This document shows, piece by piece, positions 38,303-47,724 of a DNA stretch of 64,000 nucleotides; within the stretch, counting starts at the first letter, position 1, and each line of letters starts with the position of its first letter. The position numbers and the translations under genes are program-made. This stretch comes from an uncultured Anaeroplasmataceae bacterium. Its GTDB lineage: Bacteria > Bacillota_I > Bacilli_A > Acholeplasmatales > Anaeroplasmataceae. The notes beneath the pieces were generated by a model. It was not told where the DNA came from. It did not search any database and worked only from the letters and a program-made list of their open reading frames with translations. The stretch is from NCBI GenBank assembly GCA_934229785.1, contig CAKQEA010000001.1, positions 62,001 through 126,000 of the forward strand. Direction: 5' to 3'.

Positions 38303-40771
38303 ATGCATTATTTTAAGTATATTATTAAGGGATTTAAGGCAAATTTAAGTCGATTTTTAGCGGTAATAGCTATTGTTGCCTTAGGAGTTGGAGTTTTAGT
38401 TGGGCTTCTTTCATCACCTTCTGATTTAGAGGCTTCAATGAATAAATATTACAATGAACATAATTTAATGGATTTAGTTTTAAAAAGTAATATTGGCTTT
38501 AGTAATGATGCCTTAGATTTAATCTCATCAGATGATACAATTATTGAAGAGCTTTATATCAATGAAGCTAATATGGAATATAATGGCGATAAGTATAATG
38601 CTAGGATTATTTCAAGAAAAATGAATGATAATATTAACTCATTAATTTTAAATGAAGGAAGATTTCCATTATATAAAAATGAGTGTATTGCCTTAAGTGA
38701 TAATACTAGTTATCTTAAGCTTATGGTTGGAGATAGCTTTGTTTTTGATGGAGAAAGCTATACTGTTTCTGGTATTGCTTCAAGTGTTGAATTTATTTCT
38801 ATTGAGCGTGAATATAATTTAAATGGTAGTAATAAACTGGATTTTATTTTTTATACAGATAGTAGTTTAAATAGCTTTGATGTAATTACTGATTTATATA
38901 TAAGATTTAAAAGCCTAAGTGGCTTGGATAGATTTAAAGACAAGTATATGACTAATGAGCATCTTTGCGAGAAAAAAATTAAGAGGTTTAATGAATCATT
39001 AATTGATAGTAGAAAATTAGAAATAAAATCAGAAATTAAGGATAATGTTACAAATTCAATAAGGTTAGAGGTTTCTAAAAGTTATCCTAGTGATTTAATT
39101 GATTCTATAATGAAATCAGATTCTGTTTTAAAGCAAATTGAAGATTTAACAAATGAGCAGTTTGATAATTTTATTGAAGAAAATAATCCTGAAATTTATT
39201 ATTTGAACTTAAAAAGTAACATGAGCTATTTAACATTTAAGGAAAATACTCAAAAGGTTAATAAAATAGTTGTTGTTTTTCCTGTTTTCTTTTTCTTTAT
39301 TGCAGCCTTAGTTTCTTTAACAACCTTAACAAGATTAACAGAGGAGGAAAGAGGAAGCATTGGACTTTTAAAATCATTGGGCTATTCTAAATTTAAAATT
39401 AGTATTAAGTATGTTATATATGGTAATGTTTGTTCAATAATTGGAGCTGTTTTAGGTTTATTTTTAGGATTGTATATCATTCCTTATGTTATACATGTTG
39501 CCTTTAATTCCTTATATATTATGCCTAAGGCTGTTTTTAAGTTTAATTTATTAGTAAACTTGTTTTCGTTTTTATTAATGGTTGTTACTATTTTTATAGT
39601 AACATTGTATGTTACCCTTAGAGTTTTAAATGAGAAGCCTTGTACCTTGTTGATGCCTAAAGCCCCACGTCCAGGTAAAAGAATTTTACTTGAAAAAATA
39701 CCATTTATTTGGAATAAAATAAAATTTAAGCATAAAAATATGCTTAGAAATATATTTAGATATAAGAAAAATTTAATAATGATGATTATAGGTGTTGGTG
39801 GTTGTGTCGCCTTGTTGTTATGTGGATTTGGTATTAGTGATGCGGTTGGTAGTGTTGGTAAAATTGAATATGGTGAGATTTTAAATTATGATTTAAAGGT
39901 TTCCATTACTAAGAATAGTAAATTAGATGAAGATGATATAGATGAAATTACTTATGCTAAAATTGATAATGTATATTTAGATTTAGATAAATCACAAGAA
40001 TATGAGATAAAAAGAGTTGTTGTTAATGATGAAATTTCTAAATTTATTAATTTTAAAAATGGTAAAAACAAAATAAATATAAAAAATGGTGATATCATAA
40101 TTACAAAGCAGCTTGCCTCAAAGTTTAAGCTTAATAATAATGCTAAATTTACTATAAATAACTATGAATATACTGTAAGTGGTATAATGGACAATCCTAT
40201 AGATAATTATATTTATATAATAAGTGATGAGGCTATATCATATAATTATTGTTATATAAATACTTCAAATCAAGATGAACTTATTAGTAAACTATCTAAT
40301 TTAGATTACGTTTCATCATTTGAAATAAAATCATCATTATCTACAAGCTATGATGCAATGTCATCAAGCTTAACTCTTGTCGTTTTAGTAATTATTCTTT
40401 GTAGTGGTGCTTTAGCAGTTATAGTTATTTATAATTTAACTAATATAAATATTAATGAACGCTTTAAGGAGCTAGCAACACTTAAGGTTTTAGGTTATCA
40501 AAAAAAAGAAGTTTGTGGTTATATTTATAGAGAGATTTTTATAATGAGCCTAATGGGAATATTAGTAGGCTTTATTATTGGTCCTATTTTCTTTAGCTTT
40601 ATTATTTATAATCTTCAAAGTCCAGGATTAACATTTTCAAATGAAATTAGTCCAATTTACTTTTTGTATTCATTTATTTTAACAATTGTTTTTGCTATTT
40701 TAGTTGATTTGTTATTTATTCCTAAGATTAGTAAAATAAAAATGGTTGAATCATTAAAGTGTGTTGATTAG
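38303..40771 (+). CDS. FtsX/MacB-type ABC transporter permease
   Basis: 822 residues. An N-terminal helix (about 14-35), a large extracellular domain, then an FtsX block with three helices (about 328-450, LTRLTEEERGSIGLLKSLGYS). A second helix-extracellular domain follows and ends in a second FtsX block (about 685-815, with NERFKELATLKVLGYQ). Two FtsX domains in one chain fit the long permeases of peptide or lipid handling systems in Gram-positives. Substrate unknown; no two-component system lies directly next to it. Confidence 0.88.
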   Translation: MHYFKYIIKGFKANLSRFLAVIAIVALGVGVLVGLLSSPSDLEASMNKYYNEHNLMDLVLKSNIGFSNDALDLISSDDTIIEELYINEANMEYNGDKYNARIISRKMNDNINSLILNEGRFPLYKNECIALSDNTSYLKLMVGDSFVFDGESYTVSGIASSVEFISIEREYNLNGSNKLDFIFYTDSSLNSFDVITDLYIRFKSLSGLDRFKDKYMTNEHLCEKKIKRFNESLIDSRKLEIKSEIKDNVTNSIRLEVSKSYPSDLIDSIMKSDSVLKQIEDLTNEQFDNFIEENNPEIYYLNLKSNMSYLTFKENTQKVNKIVVVFPVFFFFIAALVSLTTLTRLTEEERGSIGLLKSLGYSKFKISIKYVIYGNVCSIIGAVLGLFLGLYIIPYVIHVAFNSLYIMPKAVFKFNLLVNLFSFLLMVVTIFIVTLYVTLRVLNEKPCTLLMPKAPRPGKRILLEKIPFIWNKIKFKHKNMLRNIFRYKKNLIMMIIGVGGCVALLLCGFGISDAVGSVGKIEYGEILNYDLKVSITKNSKLDEDDIDEITYAKIDNVYLDLDKSQEYEIKRVVVNDEISKFINFKNGKNKINIKNGDIIITKQLASKFKLNNNAKFTINNYEYTVSGIMDNPIDNYIYIISDEAISYNYCYINTSNQDELISKLSNLDYVSSFEIKSSLSTSYDAMSSSLTLVVLVIILCSGALAVIVIYNLTNININERFKELATLKVLGYQKKEVCGYIYREIFIMSLMGILVGFIIGPIFFSFIIYNLQSPGLTFSNEISPIYFLYSFILTIVFAILVDLLFIPKISKIKMVESLKCVD

Positions 40772-41316
40772 TATTTGAGATAATACACTAGAATTTATGA
40801 AATAATAGATATATTTATTAAACTAGTGGCTTATATGAATGTAGCAAAATATAATTTTGAAAAAATGCAGGATGTGTTTATTTAAATGAATCAAAGAAAT
40901 GTTTAAGGCTTTAGAGGAATGAGAGAGTTTTCAATTGATAATTTTGCAAACTAATCGTTGTATGCCTTAGGCTGCTTAATGCTTCGAAAGAAGACAATGT
41001 CACTTATGAACTATGTAAATTTCTTTAACATCAAAAGAAAAGGCCTATGTCTTTTGCCTTGTTATTAATTATGCTTTAAAATTTATAAAAAGAAATTTTA
41101 TTGCTACTAATACTAAATGTGAGGCTACAATGCACTTGTATCAAAAATATGGCTTTACTATTTTTAACTTTGAAAATACTTTTGTTCTTAAATAGAGTTA
41201 ATGTTTGCTATGAAAAAATATTCTAAGAAGTTTATAGATTTTTTACATATGTTGTCAAATTGTCGTTAATAAATTTTGTCTTCTAAAGTATAATAGAGCT
41301 AAAGGAGGCATGTAAT
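40772..41316. other. Intergenic stretch with decayed coding sequence
   Basis: About 545 bases. Short frames with protein-like composition are broken by many stops. The last part (see the separate entry) resembles the C-terminus of a GNAT acetyltransferase. No RNA gene or terminator is evident. Confidence 0.4.
41088..41195 (+). pseudogene. Possible GNAT acetyltransferase C-terminal remnant
   Basis: A start-less frame ending at TAG 41193-41195 reads IATNTKCEATMHLYQKYGF and a short tail. N...A..LY.KYGF is the usual last motif of GNAT N-acetyltransferases. Upstream stops in all frames leave no room for the rest of the domain, so if real it is a dead fragment. Confidence 0.35.
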
Positions 41317-41745
41317 ATGCGAACATTAAAAAAATTAAAGCTCGAATTGAAGCTTGATAAGAATTTGCGCCATACATTATTAAAAGGCACAAGAAATGAA
41401 ATTTTAATTGATTTAGATGGTGATAAGGAGGCTGATTTAGCATTTATTGATTCAACAGGTAATGGTAATATTGATACTTTAGCAATTGATTTAAATGGTA
41501 ATGGTGAATTTGATTTATACTTTTTGGATAAAAATCAAAATAATGTTTTTGATACAATCGTTAAAATGGAAAATGAAGAGCCTGTTGTTTTAGCAAGCGG
41601 TGATGAAGTTGAACAAATGATTGTTGATACGATTAATACTATTTATGCATTAATTGATTTAAAGGATTTAGTTGTAGCTGATTTGGATAAGGCATTAGAT
41701 GAACTTTATAAGGAAATTAAAAGAGTTAAGAAAAAAATGAAATAA
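41317..41745 (+). CDS. Small Asp/Asn-rich repeat protein, probably calcium-binding
   Basis: 142 residues, no signal peptide. Residues about 28-80 contain four tandem repeats of a D-x-(D/N)-G-(D/N)-x3-D kind: DLDGDKEAD, STGNGNID, DLNGNGEFD and DKNQNNVFD. They resemble the calcium loops of dockerin, EF-hand or thrombospondin type 3 repeats. The N-terminus is Lys-rich and the last 45 residues form a basic amphipathic helix (DELYKEIKRVKKKMK). It precedes the Cthe_2159-like gene but has its own terminator. Function unknown. Confidence 0.6.
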   Translation: MRTLKKLKLELKLDKNLRHTLLKGTRNEILIDLDGDKEADLAFIDSTGNGNIDTLAIDLNGNGEFDLYFLDKNQNNVFDTIVKMENEEPVVLASGDEVEQMIVDTINTIYALIDLKDLVVADLDKALDELYKEIKRVKKKMK

Positions 41746-41752
41746 TATTTTT

Positions 41753-41786
41753 ACAGCCAAAATTTAAAATTGGCTGTTTTTTTTTA
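41753..41786 (+). terminator. Rho-independent terminator
   Basis: ACAGCCAA (41753-41760) pairs with TTGGCTGT (41770-41777) and is followed by a run of nine or ten T. Confidence 0.85.
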
Positions 41787-41838
41787 AGCTTTATTTAAGT
41801 TTTGGTTTATATAATAAGGCCAGAAAGAAGGTCTTAAT

Positions 41839-43869
41839 ATGAAAAAGATTAGTTATTTGGCTGTGATTTTAGGGTTGTTAATATGTGCTTCATGTTCAAC
41901 TACATCTAGTAATACAGGTAGTACAATAGATAATTCAAATAATTCGAATAGCTCTGATACTGATAATGAAGATGATACTATTGATTTTGATTTACCTGAT
42001 GCTAGTGTGGATGGTAGTTTTGATGAATCTAATGATATTGTTGTTGATTTGACAAATAAAGCTGTTAGTAACAATAATGGATTTGCTAAATTTGAAGATG
42101 ATGCTTTGTATATCTTATCATCAGGAAGCTATATTTTAAGTGGTGAATTTGATGGTAGAGTTGTTGTAAGTGGTGATGATTGTGAGGTTGAGTTAGTTTT
42201 AAATGGTTGTAAAATAACTTCAAATAGCTATGCACCTATTGTTGGCTATAATCTATCAAATTTTGATATTTCAGCTAAGAAGGATACAGAAAATTACATT
42301 ATTGATAATAGAACTAGTGAAGGTTCATTTAATAGCGCAATATATTCTGATTGTGATTTGACTATTAAAGGTAAAGGTAGCTTAAATGTTACAACAACCT
42401 TAAATAATGGAATTCATACTAAGGATGATTTGAAAATTAAAAATTTAAGTTTAAATGTTTTAGCTGTAAATAATGCAATAAAGGGTAATGATTCAATTAC
42501 TATTGAAAATGCTGTTGTTAGTGCCATTTCAACTGGTGGTGATGCCCTAAAGACTACTAATAGTGATATTTCTTCTAAGGGAAATCAAAGAGGTATTGTT
42601 ACAATAAGTGGTGGCTCGTTAAATCTTTTTGCAGCTACAGATGGTATTGATGCTTCATATAATGTTGTTATTTCAGATGAGGCTGTTGTAAATATTTTAA
42701 CTGATTCCTATTCAGAATATTCAAATTATGTTTCCTCAAATAGTAGCGAAACCTTCTATTTAAGGTATGATAATAATATTTCATCTTTATCATTAACTAT
42801 CTATTTTAGTGATGGAAGCAGTAAGGTTTTATCAGGTAAGAATATAAATGGTGGCTTTGGTGCAAATTATATGTCATATTCAATGCCAAGTGATTCCGTA
42901 TCATTTAAGGTATCAGGAGTAAGTAGAAATAATAGCTTTGAAACAGATGTTTTAAATGTAAATTCAAAATATGATTGCCTAAGAATTAATTATCGTAATG
43001 GAAGTGTTACAACAAGCTTTGAAACTTATTCTGTAAATCAGGCTCCTGGAGGTATGCCTGGTGGAATGCCTGGCGGGATGAATGATGGAAATCAAAATAA
43101 AAGTGATTACTCTTCAAAGGGAATTAAAGCTGACAATGAGATAACTATTTCAAGTGGTAGTGTTACTATTTCATCTCATGATGATGCAATCCATGCTAAT
43201 AGTGATGTTGCTTTAGATAATGGCTCTAATGGTTTAGGAAATGTTACCATTACAGGTGGTGATATAACAATTACCTCTGATGATGATGCGATCCATGCTG
43301 ATTATTTATTAAATATTACAGGTGGCTATATTAAAGTTTTAAATTCATATGAGGGTTTAGAGGGGAATATTATTACAATTGATGGTGGTGTTTGTGAGAT
43401 TAAATCATCTGATGATGGTATAAATGCAACTAAAACCTCAGAAACTCCATATATTTATTTTAAATCAGGTGTTGTATATATTGATGCTGATGGAGATGGA
43501 ATAGATAGTAATGGTAATATTGTTATGAGTGGTGGTTATGTTGTGGCAATAGGTCCTTCAAATGGTGGGAATGGTGTTTTAGATTTTGATGGTACATTTA
43601 TTATAAATGGTGGTTATCTTTTAGCCTGTGGTTGTTCTGGTATGAATCAAAAACCTACTTTAAGTTCAGGTGTTTGTGGATCAACAGCCAAAGCTTCTAT
43701 TTCAAATAAATATTTAACCCTAAATGTTTCTTCAACAACAGTTTTAGAAATTTATGTTTCAAAGAGTAATATTAATTATATTGTCTATGCTGGATATGGT
43801 AGTGATGTATCATATAGTATTAATTCTAATGCTTCAATAGGTGATGGAAAGTATGGTGTTAATAAGTGA
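41839..43869 (+). CDS. Cthe_2159-family carbohydrate-binding lipoprotein
   Basis: 676 residues. Signal peptide with lipobox (LLICASC), then a Ser/Asn/Asp-rich linker to about residue 60. The body is built of beta-helix-like repeats with GG.V.ISG, DDAIHAN, DDGINATK and DADGDGIDSNG elements, plus a low-complexity PGGMPGGMPGGM stretch near 396-408. These are features of the Cthe_2159 family, whose founder binds cellulose and polygalacturonate through a calcium-bound beta-helix. The next gene starts within its stop (GTGA). Genes of this family often accompany VTC and DUF4956 genes, as here. Confidence 0.8.
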   Translation: MKKISYLAVILGLLICASCSTTSSNTGSTIDNSNNSNSSDTDNEDDTIDFDLPDASVDGSFDESNDIVVDLTNKAVSNNNGFAKFEDDALYILSSGSYILSGEFDGRVVVSGDDCEVELVLNGCKITSNSYAPIVGYNLSNFDISAKKDTENYIIDNRTSEGSFNSAIYSDCDLTIKGKGSLNVTTTLNNGIHTKDDLKIKNLSLNVLAVNNAIKGNDSITIENAVVSAISTGGDALKTTNSDISSKGNQRGIVTISGGSLNLFAATDGIDASYNVVISDEAVVNILTDSYSEYSNYVSSNSSETFYLRYDNNISSLSLTIYFSDGSSKVLSGKNINGGFGANYMSYSMPSDSVSFKVSGVSRNNSFETDVLNVNSKYDCLRINYRNGSVTTSFETYSVNQAPGGMPGGMPGGMNDGNQNKSDYSSKGIKADNEITISSGSVTISSHDDAIHANSDVALDNGSNGLGNVTITGGDITITSDDDAIHADYLLNITGGYIKVLNSYEGLEGNIITIDGGVCEIKSSDDGINATKTSETPYIYFKSGVVYIDADGDGIDSNGNIVMSGGYVVAIGPSNGGNGVLDFDGTFIINGGYLLACGCSGMNQKPTLSSGVCGSTAKASISNKYLTLNVSSTTVLEIYVSKSNINYIVYAGYGSDVSYSINSNASIGDGKYGVNK

Positions 43870-44579
43870 GAATTCTTGCGTTTAAAAGAGTTGAAAAAAA
43901 GTATTTAATAAATAGTGAGCAATATAATTTATTATTAAGTAAAATTACAGATTACATGGAGCTTGATCCTTATTGTAATAATAATGCAACCTATAAGATT
44001 CAAAATATTTATTATGATACAATGGATAATTATTTGATTACTAATTCAATTTCTAAGCCAGTATTTAAGGAAAAGCTTAGAGTTAGAAAATATTTAAGTT
44101 CTGATTTGTACTTTATTGAATTAAAAAGAAAGGCTTGTGGTGTTGTTGGTAAAAGAAGAGTTATTGTAGATGAGGCTGAGCTTAATAGGTTTTTTAATGG
44201 TGATGATTTAGATGAGATAACTGAATATGAATCTAAAATGGCAATTAAGGAGATAAGATATTTATTAACTAGATATACCTTATCTCCTAAGGTTTATATT
44301 TCATACGATCGTTTAGGCTTTTTTGATAGGTCTGATTCATCATTAAGATTAACTTTTGATTCAAATATTCATGCAAGAAGAGATAATTTGAATTTTGAAA
44401 GTGATGAATTTAAAACTAAAATTATTAATGATGATGAATATTTATTAGAGATTAAAGCTACAAACAATTATCCATTGTGGCTTGTTAAAATATTAAATGA
44501 ATGTAAAATAATTCCATCAAGCTTTTCAAAATATGGAACTGAGTATATGATGGATATAATTGGAGGTAAAAATGTTTAG
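43866..44579 (+). CDS. VTC-domain (polyphosphate polymerase-like) protein
   Basis: 237 residues from a GTG overlapping the previous stop. The VTC tunnel-fold signature is present: FKRVEKKYLI at the N-terminus, IYYDTMDNYLI, KEKLRVRKY, FIELKRKACGVVGKRRV and a late YLLEIKA. The alternating Lys/Arg on strands binds phosphates; in yeast VTC4 this domain makes polyphosphate from ATP. In bacteria the stand-alone domain, linked to DUF4956 and surface proteins, is less studied. Overlaps the next gene by 8 bases. Confidence 0.85.
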   Translation: MRILAFKRVEKKYLINSEQYNLLLSKITDYMELDPYCNNNATYKIQNIYYDTMDNYLITNSISKPVFKEKLRVRKYLSSDLYFIELKRKACGVVGKRRVIVDEAELNRFFNGDDLDEITEYESKMAIKEIRYLLTRYTLSPKVYISYDRLGFFDRSDSSLRLTFDSNIHARRDNLNFESDEFKTKIINDDEYLLEIKATNNYPLWLVKILNECKIIPSSFSKYGTEYMMDIIGGKNV

Positions 44580-45261
44580 TAATTTTTTAGATTATAATTT
44601 TGGTTGTTTTTTAATTATAGCAATAATGATAATTTCAAGCTTTATTTTTGGCTTTGTATATCATTTTTTTAATAAGAGAAATGGCTATTTGCATAGTTAT
44701 TTAATATCGCTTTTAATTCTTCCTTTAATTATTACAATTTTAATTATTGGTGTAAGTATAATTATGAATAGTGTAAGTAACTCAAGTAGCAATTATACTA
44801 AAGCATTAGTTTCACTGCTTGCTGGGCTATTAATTATAAGATATCGTTCAAAAAATCTAGATGTTTTAGATTTGACCTATATTTTCTTTATGATGGCTTA
44901 TTCATTTATAATGGGACTTGGTTATTTATATTTTGGTCTTATTTTCTTTGGTCTAATCTTGATTATTACAATTATATTAAATTATATAAACATAAAATAT
45001 ATGAATATAGATAGTTATATTTTAAAAATTTCTGTACCAGAGGATTTAAATTTTGAAAATGCTTTTGATGATGTATTAAAAAAATATACTAAAAAGTATA
45101 AGTTATTTAAGGTTAAATCAGAAAATATGGGTACTACATTTATTTTAAGCTATGAAATAGAAGGATTTAGTAATATGAAGGAAATGCTTGATGAGGTAAG
45201 AATTAAAAATGGTAATATGAATGTTTTACTAACAAAAAAGATGGATAATATATTAGATTAA
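44572..45261 (+). CDS. DUF4956-family membrane protein
   Basis: 229 residues from the ATG behind GGAGG; a TTG 12 bases upstream is in frame but lies on the site. Four or five helices (about 13-32, 44-68, 78-90, 100-140), then a soluble C-terminal domain (about 150-229). The family is regularly paired with VTC-domain proteins and may anchor or export their product. The combination suggests a polyphosphate or phosphate-polymer task at the membrane, but direct evidence is lacking. Confidence 0.75.
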   Translation: MFSNFLDYNFGCFLIIAIMIISSFIFGFVYHFFNKRNGYLHSYLISLLILPLIITILIIGVSIIMNSVSNSSSNYTKALVSLLAGLLIIRYRSKNLDVLDLTYIFFMMAYSFIMGLGYLYFGLIFFGLILIITIILNYINIKYMNIDSYILKISVPEDLNFENAFDDVLKKYTKKYKLFKVKSENMGTTFILSYEIEGFSNMKEMLDEVRIKNGNMNVLLTKKMDNILD

Positions 45262-45352
45262 TTAAATATAACTCATAAATTATAAATTTGTTAATATGAT
45301 TATAATTTATCGCTTAATTATGTGGTAAAATGAAAAAGAGGCTGGTGGTATA

Positions 45353-46027
45353 ATGAAGCTTTTATTGTGTGATGATGAAAAGATGCTATCAAGGGCATTA
45401 ACCGTATTATTAAAGAAAAATAATTATACGATTGATTGCGCCTATGATGGTAATGAGGCTCTTGATTATATTTTATCTACAGAGTATGATGCTATCATTT
45501 TAGATGTAATGATGCCTAAAAGAGATGGTTTTTCAGTTTTAAAGGAAATTAGAGGTAAAGGAATAAAAACTCCTGTTATTATGTTGACTGCTAAAAGTCA
45601 AATTGATGATAAAATTGAAGGATTGGATAATGGTGCCGATGATTATTTGACTAAACCATTTTCAACCTTAGAACTTTTAGCAAGACTTAGGGCGATAATT
45701 CGTCGTGAGCATGATAATAAAACAAATAGCTATGTATTTAATTCATTAGAATTAGACCCTTTAACATATAAGCTTAGATTTAATGGAAACGAAGAAGATT
45801 TATGTACTAAGGAATATCAAATTATGGAGTTGTTTATGCTTAATCCTAATAAAATAGTTACTCAGGATTATTTATTAGAAAAAATATATGGCTTTGAGGA
45901 TGGCGATGTTGCAACCTTATGGGTTTATATTTCATATTTGAGAAAAAAGTTAAAGAAGTTGAATGCTAATGTAAAAATCCAGGCTGTTAGAAATACTGGC
46001 TATATGATGGAGGCTATTAATGATTAA
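45353..46027 (+). CDS. OmpR/PhoB-family response regulator
   Basis: 224 residues. Receiver domain 1-115 with the acidic pair CDDEK (D7, D8), phospho-acceptor D51 (ILDVMMPKRDG) and the switch Lys in DDYLTKPF. A winged-helix DNA-binding domain follows (about 125-222) with ending VRNTGYMM. Overlaps the kinase gene by 8 bases. Its location suggests control of the upstream surface/VTC genes, which is inference. Confidence 0.93.
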   Translation: MKLLLCDDEKMLSRALTVLLKKNNYTIDCAYDGNEALDYILSTEYDAIILDVMMPKRDGFSVLKEIRGKGIKTPVIMLTAKSQIDDKIEGLDNGADDYLTKPFSTLELLARLRAIIRREHDNKTNSYVFNSLELDPLTYKLRFNGNEEDLCTKEYQIMELFMLNPNKIVTQDYLLEKIYGFEDGDVATLWVYISYLRKKLKKLNANVKIQAVRNTGYMMEAIND

Positions 46028-47195
46028 GAGTCTTAGAAGAAAATTTATTTTAGTTACAATTTCAGTCTTGTTTTTTGTTTTTTTAGTTGTTGCAGTTGTC
46101 ATGAATAGTATTAATTATGCATCAATGATAAATAATTTGGATCACAGAATTGATATGGTTAGCGATGATTTAAAAAGACCTAATGATCATGGTGAGGCTC
46201 CCTTTTCAGCAAGATACTTTAAGATTATTCTAAATGGTGATGAGGTAAGTGTTGATTTAAGACATGTTGCCACAATAGATGAGCAATACGCTTTAGATGC
46301 TTATGATAGTGTAAAAAAAGATAGTGGCTTTTATAATAATTTTTACTATAAAAAAATAAGTAACTCATCCAATACTATTTATGTTTTTATGGATTCATCA
46401 ATGGAAAATGAGAATTTTAAATCATTTATGCTTATTAGTATTTTAGTAAGTATTGGAGGTTTAATTGTAATATCGGGTCTTGTTATTATATTTTCTAAAA
46501 TTGTAACTAAACCAATAATTGAGAATTATCAAGCTAAAAAGGAATTTATTTCAAATATAAATCATGAAATTAAAACCCCGATTGCGATAATCAAGGCTTC
46601 GAATGAAGTGATTGAAGTTGAAAATGGAAAAAGTGAATGGACTGAGACTATTGATAAACAAACGATTAGAATGGATGAGTTATTAAAAAAATTAATGTTT
46701 ATTTCTAAAATGGATGAAGATAACCTGAAAATGATAAAAACAAATGTTAATTTGGCTGAGGTTGCCATAGAATTAGTAAGCTCATTTAATGCTTTATCTA
46801 AAAAGGAAAATAAAGAGATAGTTATTAATATTTCAAAATGCTCAATTTATGCTGAAGAAATGCTTATTGGGGAATTAATTTCAATTTTATTAGATAATGC
46901 AATAAAGTATTCAAAGGATGAAAGTAGGATTTTACTTAATATTTATAATCAAGGTAAGTATGTTCACCTTGAGGTAATTAATGAGGTAGATAAAATAGAG
47001 ATTGGTGAGCATAATTATTTATTTGAGAGATATTATCGTAATGAGGATATAGCAAAGCATAAACAGGGCTATGGTTTGGGTCTAAGCATTGCTAAAACAA
47101 TATGTGAGCTTCATAATGCTAAAATTAAGTGTTATAGTGAAAATGATCATACGATTAAATTTGAGGTTGTTTTTAAAGTTCATGCAAAGGCCTAG
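46020..47195 (+). CDS. Sensor histidine kinase, partner of the upstream regulator
   Basis: 391 residues. Two membrane helices (about 10-30 and 138-160) enclose an extracellular sensor of roughly 105 residues. The HisKA box NHEIKTPIAI follows with the phosphorylated His near 182, then a HATPase_c domain with LLDNAIKYS (N box) and GYGLGLSIAK (G2 box). The sensor region shows no recognisable ligand fold. Confidence 0.93.
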   Translation: MIKSLRRKFILVTISVLFFVFLVVAVVMNSINYASMINNLDHRIDMVSDDLKRPNDHGEAPFSARYFKIILNGDEVSVDLRHVATIDEQYALDAYDSVKKDSGFYNNFYYKKISNSSNTIYVFMDSSMENENFKSFMLISILVSIGGLIVISGLVIIFSKIVTKPIIENYQAKKEFISNINHEIKTPIAIIKASNEVIEVENGKSEWTETIDKQTIRMDELLKKLMFISKMDEDNLKMIKTNVNLAEVAIELVSSFNALSKKENKEIVINISKCSIYAEEMLIGELISILLDNAIKYSKDESRILLNIYNQGKYVHLEVINEVDKIEIGEHNYLFERYYRNEDIAKHKQGYGLGLSIAKTICELHNAKIKCYSENDHTIKFEVVFKVHAKA

Positions 47196-47211
47196 AATAT
47201 TTAGGATAACA

Positions 47212-47235
47212 CCTAGAATTTCTAGGCTTTTATTT
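47212..47235 (+). terminator. Weak terminator after the kinase gene
   Basis: CCTAGAATTTCTAGG (47212-47226) folds on itself and is followed by CTTTTATTT. A second CCTAGAAT just upstream (47191-47198) allows an alternative pairing. Confidence 0.5.
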
Positions 47236-47321
47236 ATTAGAAAATTGAAATTTATTTTGAAGTAGTTGAAACAACTTAAAAAAGTAATAATCTATCTAAA
47301 ATAAAAATTTAATATATTTTC

Positions 47322-47372
47322 TTTACTTTTTGTCTATAGGGGGATAAAATATATATGTTAGTTAATGCTAAC
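47322..47372 (+). promoter_or_regulatory. Promoter and metal-repressor-like operator of the HMA gene
   Basis: TTTACT (47322-47327), 17 bases, TAAAAT (47345-47350). GTTAG-TTAATG-CTAAC (47357-47372) covers the likely start site. The palindrome is the same type as the pair at 27281-27327, indicating a shared regulator. Confidence 0.65.
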
Positions 47373-47383
47373 CGGAGGTCAAT

Positions 47384-47632
47384 ATGAATCAATATGTATT
47401 TACTGTTAAGGGTATGAGATGTGGAATGTGTGAAAGCCATATCAATGATGCGATAAGAAGATGTGCTAGGATTAAGAAGGTTAAATCAAGTCATTTTAAG
47501 GATGAAACAATTGTAGTTGCAGATGAATTAGATATTGATAAAATTAAATTTGAAATTAGACAGCTTGGCTATGATGTTGATGATAATGTCATTGTTAGTG
47601 AATACAAAAAGAAGTTTTTAGGTATTTTCTAA
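47384..47632 (+). CDS. Small heavy-metal-associated (HMA) domain protein, CopZ-like
   Basis: 82 residues, one ferredoxin-like HMA domain with the metal site GMRCGMCESH (GMxCxxC) in the first loop. Such proteins carry Cu(I) or other soft metals to ATPases or regulators. There is no P-type ATPase nearby. It is preceded by a GTTAG-N6-CTAAC operator also found before the ABC/ECF operon, which ties it to the metal-uptake programme more than to copper export. CGGAGG precedes the ATG. Confidence 0.8.
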   Translation: MNQYVFTVKGMRCGMCESHINDAIRRCARIKKVKSSHFKDETIVVADELDIDKIKFEIRQLGYDVDDNVIVSEYKKKFLGIF

Positions 47633-47679
47633 TAAAGCTTTAAATGTATTAGAAGCTTAATTAGGCTTATATATGAATA

Positions 47680-47724
47680 AATGGACTACGATTGTTGGGT
47701 ACCCAACATTGTAGTCCATTTTTC
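47680..47724. terminator. Long bidirectional terminator hairpin
   Basis: The arms 47680-47700 and 47701-47720 are complementary over 20 bases with one bulge, centred on GGGTACCC; the T run reads TTTTTCT on plus. It serves the HMA gene and the convergent amidohydrolase gene. Confidence 0.8.
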
